Origin: Rallus limicola
Lineage: Eukaryota > Chordata > Aves > Gruiformes > Rallidae
Reading direction: 5' to 3'
DNA length: 64,000 nucleotides
Assembly (NCBI GenBank): GCA_022605955.1
Contig: JAKCOZ010000021.1
Location: 14,186,161 to 14,250,160 of the forward strand
Shown here: positions 27,896 to 37,145 of the stretch, in pieces
Layout of the letters: the number at the start of each line of letters is the position of its first letter
Position numbering within the stretch: position 1 is the stretch's first letter
Position numbers and translations under genes: made by a program
The notes under the pieces: generated by a model
What the model saw: the letters and a program-made list of their open reading frames with translations, nothing else
Told to the model about the DNA's origin: nothing
Databases searched by the model: none

Positions 27896-28200
27896 GGCAG
27901 CGCGGCGGGGCTCCGGCCAGCGCTCCGGCCCAGCGGCGCGGGCTGCGGCTGCGCGGGGAGGCCGGCAGCGGAAGGCGGCAGCCGCCGCCACCCCTCCTCT
28001 TCCTCCGGCAGCCCGCCGTCTGCCTGGCGGTAGCGCCGCGGCTGCGCTGCCCCGGCGGGAGGGGCTCAGAGCCGGGCACCGGCAGCCCCGGGGCGTCGCC
28101 CCTCGCGGGGTTTTGCCACGCACCCGCCTCTGGCTGCAGGCGGGACGGAGCGCGGAGGGGCTGCTGGCGGCCCAGCACCGGAGCAGATAGAGGAGGTCCG
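27270..28200 (-). promoter_or_regulatory. CpG island over MMP24 first exon
   Basis: CpG dinucleotides and G+C rise sharply between about 27.27 and 28.20 kb and fall on both sides. The island covers the MMP24 start codon and the presumed 5' UTR and upstream region to its right. No TATA box is visible just upstream of the start, as expected of a CpG-island promoter. The exact transcription start cannot be read from sequence alone. Confidence 0.75.
27797..27895 (-). CDS. MMP24: MMP24 exon 1: start codon and signal peptide
   Basis: Starts at ATG 27895-27893 and encodes 33 residues: a basic stretch (APRRRRG), then a hydrophobic core [11 protein letters not shown] and an Ala-rich end, which is a typical signal peptide. 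The donor CGG|GTAGGT leaves phase 0, matching exon 2. The reading frame stays open upstream for over 200 bases, but no in-frame ATG is present there, so this ATG is the natural start. From memory, mammalian MMP24 has a longer Ala-rich N-terminus, so this exon looks short. First exons of this GC richness are often misassembled, so the length should be treated as provisional. Confidence 0.8.
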
Positions 28201-30191
28201 CATCCTTTCCCTACGGCCCTCTCACGACGGGGAAAGGGGTTTCCTGGTCTGGAGAGCCCCGCTCCCTGCCAAGGCTGCCTCTGCCTGTAGCCTGAAGATA
28301 TTCACCAGGGGTGTGAAGAAGCCCCAGGTGCAGGAGGCCAGCTATATATGTAGCTTCCTCATGCTGAACCAGAGAAGAGGAAAGGTGGGGCTGGTGCAGG
28401 AAAATGAGGGTTAAGGCCATACAGAGTATATGCCAGCTCAGGTATCCTTAACAGTATGCTCTGAAACAACAGTAATGAGGGTAGTGTATTTCTCGAGGGA
28501 CCAAGGATTTAGAACAGTAGGGCCCTTCAAAGTATTATTTCTCTATTGTAAATGTGTATAAAATATATGGAGCCTTGGAAGAGCATCAAGAAATACTGCA
28601 GCCTCAACTCACCTGTGCTCATCTTAATACTAAAATCTGCACCCCTTTGTGAATAATGCACATGCTAATTAGAGGATCTCCCCAAATGTTTGGAACTTGA
28701 AGTACATATGTATGGTGAAGACTAGTGCAAAGACATTATGGAAGTGTAAGAACACCAGTCAGCTACGTTGTATTTCTATAAAAAAGGCACGCAGTTCTTT
28801 GCTACCATAGAGACACACAAGGTCTTTGCACCCTCTAGTTCTCTCCTTCATTTCAGCAGACAGCCTGTACTTTCACATGTGCTTACTATTTTTATATGGG
28901 ATTTGGGGTAGGATCTTTCGTTGTATCTTCTCTTCCCTGTCCAGCTGAGAAGGGAAGTGATAGAGCGGCTTTTGTGGGCATCTGGCCTCCAGCCAGGGTC
29001 AGCCACCACACCAGGGAATAAATGTTTGAGTAAAAGTACACAAAAGAAAGCATAACTTCTCTCATCGAAGGAAGGGGGAGTTTTTGTTATTGCTAATGTT
29101 TCTCAGAGGTAAAGGTGGAGGAAAAGTGTACATGAATCCACCACTCCCAAATAAAAGCTGCAACCAATCTGGAACTGGAACAAGGAAGCCCTCCTACCAC
29201 TAAGGGAACTTTCATCACTGAAAAGACCAATTCACTTGTGGCTGGGAACTGACCTAGAGCCAGAGGTTTGGCTGTGAAACCACTGATCTTGCATGAAAAT
29301 TCAACAACCAGGCAGTGGAAAGTAATCTGTTACCTATGAATTGTACATGGACTAAACCATAACCTTAGAGTGCAGCCAAGGTATTTGCTATTTGTGTCTG
29401 TAGCTTTTTCCTGTTAATAGTGATTTGGAAACCTAGCTTTTGAGATGACAGCCTTTCTTAAAAGCCTGTGATGGAACATTGAAGATATGGATCCATTCCA
29501 TGATAGCAACACTCAGCGCTACTGCAGCAGTGGCAAATATGCCTGACTGCTGACAATACCCTAGAAACCAATCCTCTACCAGATATCAGCTCCCCTGAAT
29601 TTCTATCCTATTCAGTTCTCAGTGGTACAAGGATGGGCATAAGAGTTATGGATTTCCACTAAAGAAAAGAAGGTGGAACCTGAGAAGAGTTCATCACTAG
29701 TTTGAAAGGTAAACCCTGGGTATTTATGGAAAGCAAACCTATTGAGCAGAACATTCACACTGTATAGGTTGGAATAGAAAATGCAAACAATACCTTTGAT
29801 AGAAGTAATAGGTTAATACAGCTCAAGGTACGCATTCACTGTCTGTTTGATTACTCTATATAAAATGAAATAGTATGAACCATTTAAAGATTTACATAGA
29901 TTACACTGCATATTGAATATTGATGTTAAAGCACACATGACTGCAATGCAAGCAGAAACACGGTGCACAGTGTGAAACAGAAGGAATAACCTCAGACTAC
30001 AAAGTTAACACAGGCAAACGATCCTCTCCAAATCCTCTGTAACCCCTGGGCCATCTTATTGGTCATGTCATCAATGATCACCTATAGAGCAGAGGTACTT
30101 AGGGACATCCTTGTGGCCACCTTCTCGACACTATAAACATGGAAAAAGCTTCCATTCTTCCTCTATCCTGGACACACCCACTTCAGAAATA
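28200..30191. other. Intergenic spacer, no gene seen
   Basis: Between the MMP24 CpG island and the first array unit. The sequence is AT-rich, without a long open frame, recognisable repeat or RNA gene. The base composition changes abruptly where the array begins. Confidence 0.7.
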
Positions 30192-30244
30192 TCACCATGT
30201 GTGAAGGAAAAGCTCGGCCTTCGCCTTGAGATCATTTGTGCAGG

Positions 30245-30480
30245 TGTGGTGGTTTGGCCCTGGCTAGAGGCCAAATGCCCACCAAGCCGCTCGCTCACTC
30301 CCTCTTCTCAGCCCAACACGGGAGAAAATATATGGTGGGAGGCTTAGGACCTGAGATGAGGACGGAGGGGTGACTTTCCAATTAGAGCAATGGGCCAGAC
30401 AGAGTCAGCACAGAGTAAAAGAAAGAAAAGGGATTTACTACTACTACGACTACCCAGGCAGTGAACCAGAGTCCTTGCAT
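30245..30480 (+). mobile_element. LTR-like block at the head of each array unit
   Basis: Starts TGTGGTGGTTTGGCCCTGGC and continues with GCCCACCAAGCCGCTCGCTC, AACACGGGAGAAAATATATG (AACAGGGG in later units) and AGATAAGGACAGAGGGG-type wording. This is the 5' end of a long terminal repeat family common in bird genomes, which I recognise from memory. The copies start at 30245, 33722, 37199, 40676, 44153, 47606, 51142 and 54658. The right boundary is uncertain. No retroviral gene accompanies it, so it is a solo or partial LTR amplified with the unit. It lies about 650 bp upstream of each start codon and could supply promoter elements; that is inference. Confidence 0.65.
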
Positions 30481-30898
30481 TTCTTCCCGCTTGGCAAGGA
30501 CGCCTGCTTCACTTCACAGAGGGGCGCAGGAGTTGAGGCGGGATGGGGCCTGTGCAGATGAACTCTCAAAGCCAGGTCAGCAAGAATGGGTGGTCCATAG
30601 ACCTGGGGTCCTGCAGGCGGGCCCCCCACATGGACCAGTGGGCAGCAGCTGGGCGTGCAGTGGCCAGTGCAGTGATGCAACAGTAGGTAGCCAGGGGAAC
30701 GTGGTGATGTAACAATGAGGCCACGTGATGATGCACCAGTGTGGGGCTGCTCTCTAGCTGCTGGCTGTGTCTGGGACCTCAGATCGGTACCTCTGGAGCA
30801 AGAGGAGTGAGCGCAGTGTCGCAGCTCCTGGACAGCTCTTGGAAGGAACCATAGAGTACTGCCACACTGTTGGCGCCCAAAAGGCACTGAGGAGCACA

Positions 30899-33120
30899 AT
30901 GGAAAAAAGGAGAGAGGTAAGCAGCGGGCTGATGGAGAGGGCCCAGCTCTGGGACCACGGCACCTGCCGTTTCTTACCACTGCCTATTGAGCTGGGATCT
31001 GAGTGTCTCTGTCTTCCTAGGTCAAGCCCGGAAGCGAGCACCTGGGAGAATGGCTGCTGGGCCTCCCACTCGGGGCCAAGGTCCCTGTGTCACCTCACTC
31101 CGAGCATGTCTTCACTAGGGGAAAGCTGGGGAAAATGGTAAGGGAAGTGGAAAGGGGCAGAGAAGCTCTCTTCTTTTAGGGGGTCCCCGTCATTCAGAGA
31201 TGTCCTTGTGGCCACCTGCTGTGCACTGGGAGCTGCAGCCCCTCCACCGCACAGGGCTGGGGAGTTGAGGGAGCCTCTTGGCTCTGCAGTGCCAAGAAAA
31301 AAGAAGGCCTCACCCATAGCAGCGCTCCAGGCTGGGCAGAGCTGCGTGAAGTAAAAGTGTTGCTCATCCACCTCAAAAAACACAGCTTGGCACCTCTGGG
31401 GAGCCCAATCCCGGTTTGCAGGCAGAGCAAAGTGCCAGGGGGAAAGAGGGGGCTGTGGGAAGCATTTCAGCTGAGCTCCTTACAGGGGCTGCAGCACTGG
31501 ACACAACCCTCACAGTCCTGCAGTACACAGCTCCTTGAATTCCTACAGCAACAGTCCATGGCCACCACATAGCGGATGTGGGCAGAGGCGGCTTCTCTGC
31601 TGGAGAGTCTCCGGGGTGCTGATCTTTCCCCCGGGTGGGACATAAGCCGGGAATTAGTCTAGACCTGGGAGGTTTGGAAATGCCCTCCCATGTGCGTGAT
31701 GAGGTCGGGAGTGTGTTGGTTGCTACTGCTCTGCCTGCCCCCTTCATACTCAGGAACATGCATCCCTCTTGCAGCTTCACCAGCCATCCGGCTATTTTAA
31801 CCTGGGAGATCCCTGCTGTCGCCAGTTGAGCACAGAGTACAACAGCCTGCATGACCCACACCTAAAGAAGTATTTCAACCACAAAGACAACCTCCAAATG
31901 CTGAGGAGAGAGGGCTTCATCACCAGCGACGACAGAGTAGGCTTGGGTGTCTCTGGCCTGGTGAAAAGAGTTCCCTCCGAGGAGGGTTCTCTGAGCCAGA
32001 GACAGTGTATGCAGAGGAGCAGCTCCCCTCCTGCTGCTTGGGTTGGGGCTGCTTTGGGGAAGGCAGTCTGCGTAGCTGGCTTGACAGTGCTTGGGTGATT
32101 TCTCCCCTCACCTCTCCATAGGTGGTGTGCACTGTGAAGGAGTACAATGAGTACAGAAACTATCTGACCAGGCTCAGGCTGGACATAGAGGCAGTGGCCC
32201 GGCAAGAAAAGGTAAGCGAAGCCAAGGGGTGGCAGATACGCGTCAGCAGCACGGTGCTGAGCCCCTGGGCTTGACTGGCTGCATCTCGGGGAGGCCGACA
32301 GTGCAGAGGAGGGGAGGGCTGTCATGGTGGCCTGGGCATTGTGGCAGCGAAAGGACTAACCCTCTGGGAGCTGAGCTAGCACAGGTTGGGCATGGGCAGG
32401 AAGGTGGCGTGCGGGCACGTGAGGTGCTCTGGGAAGCCCTTCTCTTAGGCCCTCATTGCCAGGCTGAAGCAGAGCGCCGGCCTGGGCCCGTGCGATGCCT
32501 CAGCACGCATGGCCGTGAGTGCTTCCGCAGGCAACAGCGAGCTGCAACCTCCTGTCTCCTTTCAGGAAAGGCTTCAGACACGCCTGACCACATTTAAGGA
32601 TGCCTCCAAAGTGACAGACACTTCTCCCTCGTTACTGCGGCGGCAGCAGGCTCAAAAACCACGTTGCCCAACTCCACCCAAGCACAGAACAAGCTCCTTC
32701 AAATCCAAGGGATGCAGAGGAGAGAAAGGAGCTTGGGACAAAGACCGCACCAAGTCCCATGCTGAGATGGGGCAGGAAGGTGCCAAGCTGCCTGGCAGTG
32801 TCACGAGGATCTCTCAGTGCAGGCCTGTGCTGACTCCTGAACCGAACAGTGAAAGGCCAGTTCCAAAACCGCCTGCACAGCGAGGCCGAACTGGCAGCTC
32901 TCTCGCTGAGGATGGCGTCCCCTCCACGGGCCCGCACTTCTCCCAGCAGCCTGTCCCTCCTCTGCATCCAAAGCCCTCTGCCCACACAGGAGCACAGCGC
33001 AGAGGGCTGCGCTTCAAACCTCTCTGTGGGGAGACCCAGACAGCCGGGTCGGAAGCGAGGGCCTTGCCTGGGAGGATCGTGGATGATCTCCTGGGGAGCT
33101 GTGTGCCACGAGATGTGTAG
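30899..33120 (+). CDS. FSIP2-like N-terminal mini-gene, copy 1
   Basis: Predicted six-exon gene, 335 codons: 30899-30916, 31021-31137, 31775-31936, 32122-32211, 32449-32514, 32566-33120. All introns are GT-AG and phase 0. Residues 7-45 (LGLPLGAKVPVSP), 46-99 (GYFNLGDPCCRQLSTEYNSL, HDPHLKKYFNHKDNL, RREGFITSDDR) and 100-129 (VVCTVKEYNEYRNYLTRLRL) match, in order, the start of fibrous sheath-interacting protein 2, a very large sperm flagellum protein. Residues 152-335 are a basic Pro/Ser/Arg/Gln-rich tail I do not recognise. The start ATG has a good context (ACAATGG) and is the first in-frame ATG after a TAG at about 30,757. Introns are kept, so this is not a retrocopy. It lacks nearly all of FSIP2, so any role as a fibrous-sheath protein or as a competitor of full-length FSIP2 is inference. 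The exon 5/6 boundary may not be spliced (see the 51-nt segment). Here residues TAG occur in exon 6 near 33,041-33,049. Confidence 0.75.
32515..32565 (+). other. 51-nt in-frame segment: mini-intron or retained coding
   Basis: Lies between exon 5 (ends ATGGCC) and exon 6 (starts GAAAGG). It begins GTGAGT and ends TCTCCTTTCAG, both good splice sites, yet it is only 51 nt and would read through without a stop (VSASAGNSELQPPVSFQ). That is shorter than typical vertebrate introns. Retention would give 352 residues in place of 335. All eight copies keep both the length and the open frame. Confidence 0.6.
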
Positions 33121-33356
33121 AGACTCTGTGCGGCTCCCCCAGGCAGCTATGGGAAATGGAAAAGTGGCCCTGGGAAGGAGAAAGAAGCTGAAAAGCAGGA
33201 AGGAGGGTCGTCGTTTAGCAGGGAGGTGGCACGGTGTGCTTTGTCAGGAGGAGCCCCCAAGCTGGGACAACCTTTTGTGTAGGAATGTTGTAGTTCTAGT
33301 ATTCATGAAAAGCCCTGAAACCTGACTCGAGGCTGCTGCGTCAGCCATCGAGAGGG

Positions 33357-33384
33357 TATAAAATTTTGCTCAGTTGTTATTAAA
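33357..33384 (+). terminator. Probable 3' end signals of the mini-gene
   Basis: About 240 bp after the stop codon comes TATAAAA (33357-33363), then ATTAAA (33379-33384), the common variant poly(A) signal. The TATAAAA repeats at 36834, 40311, 43788, 47241, 50718, 54273 and 57770. Units 6-8 also have a canonical AATAAA about 115 bp further on (50839, 54387, 57891). A TATA word followed by AATAAA also resembles the U3-R layout of an LTR, so this could be a retroelement remnant serving as a 3' end. Confidence 0.5.
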
Positions 33385-33668
33385 GTTGTCTTCGATCCAC
33401 CACGCTCTTCAATACGCCACAGGCCGCAAACTCTATTGCAGACACCAGGGGCGCAGCTTCATTCAAGCCAGGCCACGCTGGGTCTGGGCCTTTTCCCGGC
33501 CATAATCTGCCTGACGTTCTTCCCTCCTACAGCGTGTGTCACACTGAGACCCAGTTTCACAGGGCACCGTAAGGAGGGAGGCGAGAAGCAGCCAGCATTT
33601 GGGCCACATTTAGCAAGCCTTGCCAGGGGGCTACTGGAGGGAGGGTGCAGTTCTAGGAAGCCTGGTAT

Positions 33669-36600
33669 TCACCGTGTGTGAAGGAAAAGCTCGGCCTTCG
33701 CCTTGAGATCGTTTGTGCAGGTGTGGTGGTTTGGCCCTGGCTAGAGGCCAAATGCCCACCAAGCTGCTCGCTCACTCCCTCTTCTCAGCCCAACAGGGGA
33801 GAAAATATATGGTGGGAGGCTTAGGACCTGAGATAAGGACAGAGGGGTGACTTTCCAATTAGAGCAATGGGCCAGACAGACTCAGCACAGAGTAAAAGAA
33901 AGAAAAGGGATTTACTACTACTACGACTACCCAGGCAGTGAACCAGAGTCCTTGCATTTCTTCCCGCTTGGCAAGGACGCCTGCTTCACTTCACAGAGGG
34001 GCGCAGGAGTTGAGGCGGGATGGGGCCTGTGCAGATGAACTCTCAAAGCCAGGTCAGCAAGAATGGGTGGTCCATAGACCTGGGGTCCTGCAGGCGGGCC
34101 CCCCACATGGACCAGTGGGCAGCAGCTGGGCGTGCATTGGCCAGTGCAGTGATGCAACAGTAGGTAGCCAGGGGAACGTGGTGATGTAACAATGAGGCCA
34201 CGTGATGATGCACCAGTGTAGGGCTGCTCTCTAGCTGCTGGCTGTGTCTGGGACCTCAGATCGGTACCTCTGGAGCAAGAGGAGTGAGCGCAGTGTCGCA
34301 GCTCCTGGACAGCTCTTGGAAGGAACCATAGAGTACTGCCACACTGTTGGCGCCCAAAAGGCACTGAGGAGCACAATGGAAAAAAGGAGAGAGGTAAGCA
34401 GCGGGCTGATGGAGAGGGCCCAGCTCTGGGACCACGGCACCTGCCGTTTCTTACCACTGCCTATTGAGCTGGGATCTGAGTGTCTCTGTCTTCCTAGGTC
34501 AAGCCCGGAAGCGAGCACCTGGGAGAATGGCTGCTGGGCCTCCCACTCGGGGCCAAGGTCCCTGTGTCACCTCACTCCGAGCATGTCTTCACTAGGGGAA
34601 AGCTGGGGAAAATGGTAAGGGAAGTGGAAAGGGGCAGAGAAGCTCTCTTCTTTTAGGGGGTCCCCGTCATTCAGAGATGTCCTTGTGGCCACCTGCTGTG
34701 CACTGGGAGCTGCAGCCCCTCCACCGCACAGGGCTGGGGAGTTGAGGGAGCCTCTTGGCTCTGCAGTGCCAAGAAAAAAGAAGGCCTCACCCATAGCAGC
34801 GCTCCAGGCTGGGCAGAGCTGCGTGAAGTAAAAGTGTTGCTCATCCACCTCAAAAAACACAGCTTGGCACCTCTGGGGAGCCCAATCCCGGTTTGCAGGC
34901 AGAGCAAAGTGCCAGGGGGAAAGAGGGGGCTGTGGGAAGCATTTCAGCTGAGCTCCTTACAGGGGCTGCAGCACTGGACACAACCCTCACAGTCCTGCAG
35001 TACACAGCTCCTTGAATTCCTACAGCAACAGTCCATGGCCACCACATAGCGGATGTGGGCAGAGGCGGCTTCTCTGCTGGAGAGTCTCCGGGGTGCTGAT
35101 CTTTCCCCCGGGTGGGACATAAGCCGGGAATTAGTCTAGACCTGGGAGGTTTGGAAATGCCCTCCCATGTGCGTGATGAGGTCGGGAGTGTGTTGGTTGC
35201 TACTGCTCTGCCTGCCCCCTTCATACTCAGGAACATGCATCCCTCTTGCAGCTTCACCAGCCATCCGGCTATTTTAACCTGGGAGATCCCTGCTGTCGCC
35301 AGTTGAGCACAGAGTACAACAGCCTGCATGACCCACACCTAAAGAAGTATTTCAACCACAAAGACAACCTCCAAATGCTGAGGAGAGAGGGCTTCATCAC
35401 CAGCGACGACAGAGTAGGCTTGGGTGTCTCTGGCCTGGTGAAAAGAGTTCCCTCCGAGGAGGGTTCTCTGAGCCAGAGACAGTGTATGCAGAGGAGCAGC
35501 TCCCCTCCTGCTGCTTGGGTTGGGGCTGCTTTGGGGAAGGCAGTCTGCGTAGCTGGCTTGACAGTGCTTGGGTGATTTCTCCCCTCACCTCTCCATAGGT
35601 GGTGTGCACTGTGAAGGAGTACAATGAGTACAGAAACTATCTGACCAGGCTCAGGCTGGACATAGAGGCAGTGGCCCGGCAAGAAAAGGTAAGCGAAGCC
35701 AAGGGGTGGCAGATACGCGTCAGCAGCACGGTGCTGAGCCCCTGGGCTTGACTGGCTGCATCTCGGGGAGGCCGACAGTGCAGAGGAGGGGAGGGCTGTC
35801 ATGGTGGCCTGGGCATTGTGGCAGCGAAAGGACTAACCCTCTGGGAGCTGAGCTAGCACAGGTTGGGCATGGGCAGGAAGGTGGCGTGCGGGCACGTGAG
35901 GTGCTCTGGGAAGCCCTTCTCTTAGGCCCTCATTGCCAGGCTGAAGCAGAGCGCCGGCCTGGGCCCGTGCGATGCCTCAGCACGCATGGCCGTGAGTGCT
36001 TCCGCAGGCAACAGCGAGCTGCAACCTCCTGTCTCCTTTCAGGAAAGGCTTCAGACACGCCTGACCACATTTAAGGATGCCTCCAAAGTGACAGACACTT
36101 CTCCCTCGTTACTGCGGCGGCAGCAGGCTCAAAAACCACGTTGCCCAACTCCACCCAAGCACAGAACAAGCTCCTTCAAATCCAAGGGATGCAGAGGAGA
36201 GAAAGGAGCTTGGGACAAAGACCGCACCAAGTCCCATGCTGAGATGGGGCAGGAAGGTGCCAAGCTGCCTGGCAGTGTCACGAGGATCTCTCAGTGCAGG
36301 CCTGTGCTGACTCCTGAACCGAACAGTGAAAGGCCAGTTCCAAAACCGCCTGCACAGCGAGGCCGAACTGGCAGCTCTCTCGCTGAGGATGGCGTCCCCT
36401 CCACGGGCCCGCACTTCTCCCAGCAGCCTGTCCCTCCTCTGCATCCAAAGCCCTCTGCCCACACAGGAGCACAGCGCAGAGGGCTGCGCTTCAAACCTCT
36501 CTGTGGGGAGACCCAGACAACTGGGTCGGAAGCGAGGGCCTTGCCTGGGAGGATCGTGGATGATCTCCTGGGGAGCTGTGTGCCACGAGATGTGTAGAGA

Positions 36601-37145
36601 CTCTGTGCGGCTCCCCCAGGCAGCTATGGGAAATGGAAAAGTGGCCCTGGGAAGGAGAAAGAAGCTGAAAAGCAGGAAGGAGGGTCGTCGTTTAGCAGGG
36701 AGGTGGCACGGTGTGCTTTGTCAGGAGGAGCCCCCAAGCTGGGACAACCTTTTGTGTAGGAATGTTGTAGTTCTAGTATTCATGAAAAGCCCTGAAACCT
36801 GACTCGAGGCTGCTGCGTCAGCCATCGAGAGGGTATAAAATTTTGCTCAGTTGTTATTAAAGTTGTCTTCGATCCACCACGCTCTTCAATACGCCACAGG
36901 CCGCAAACTCTATTGCAGACACCAGGGGCGCAGCTTCATTCAAGCCAGGCCACGCTGGGTCTGGGCCTTTTCCCGGCCATAATCTGCCTGACGTTCTTCC
37001 CTCCTACAGCGTGTGTCACACTGAGACCCAGTTTCACAGGGCACCGTAAGGAGGGAGGCGAGAAGCAGCCAGCATTTGGGCCACATTTAGCAAGCCTTGC
37101 CAGGGGGCTACTGGAGGGAGGGTGCAGTTCTAGGAAGCCTGGTAT
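33669..37145 (+). repeat. Array unit 2 of 8 (3,477 bp)
   Basis: Same length as unit 1 and nearly identical to it. Private differences seen by eye include AAGCTGCTCG for AAGCCGCTCG near 33,763 and GTGCATTGGCC for GTGCAGTGGCC near 34,136. Confidence 0.97.
34376..36597 (+). CDS. FSIP2-like N-terminal mini-gene, copy 2
   Basis: Exons 34376-34393, 34498-34614, 35252-35413, 35599-35688, 35926-35991 and 36043-36597; 335 codons. By eye the predicted protein differs from copy 1 only in exon 6, where ACAACTGGG (TTG in one-letter code) replaces ACAGCCGGG (TAG). All splice sites are unchanged. Its introns are as similar to copy 1 as its exons are, so the identity reflects recency or exchange and not protein constraint alone. 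Confidence 0.75.

Larger units (their letters stand above)
30192..33668 (+). repeat. Array unit 1 of 8 (3,477 bp)
   Basis: First unit of a head-to-tail tandem array. Homology to the other units begins abruptly at TCACCATGTGTGAAGG. Its first ~200 bases carry several differences not found in any later unit (for example ATCATTTG for ATCGTTTG, AACACGGG for AACAGGGG, GATGAGGAC for GATAAGGAC). The rest is almost identical to units 2-6. Each unit is laid out as a short leader, an LTR-like block, a six-exon gene, a TATA-like and ATTAAA 3' flank, then a spacer. Confidence 0.97.

Noticed and set aside
27009..28190. Plus-strand open frame of 393 codons and its minus-strand partner of 352 codons
   Set aside because: Both lie in the CpG island, where stop codons are rare by composition. 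The plus-strand frame has low-complexity Pro/Ala/Arg content. The minus-strand frame is real only over the 99 bases of MMP24 exon 1.
30080..30130. Similarity of CATCCTTGTGGCCACCTTCT to GTCCTTGTGGCCACCTGCTG inside the units
   Set aside because: Only about 20 bases match, without colinear flanks. It is not enough to extend the array to the left.
30767..30898. Upstream extension of mini-gene exon 1 (frame open back to about 30,760)
   Set aside because: It has no in-frame ATG, and copy 7 breaks it with a one-base insertion while keeping the rest intact. It is more likely 5' UTR, though an upstream spliced exon cannot be excluded.
30450..30980. Minus-strand open frame of 176 codons repeated in most units
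   Set aside because: Repeated only because the unit is repeated. It covers the LTR-like block and the mini-gene start in antisense, loses frame in units 7-8, and shows no protein family features.
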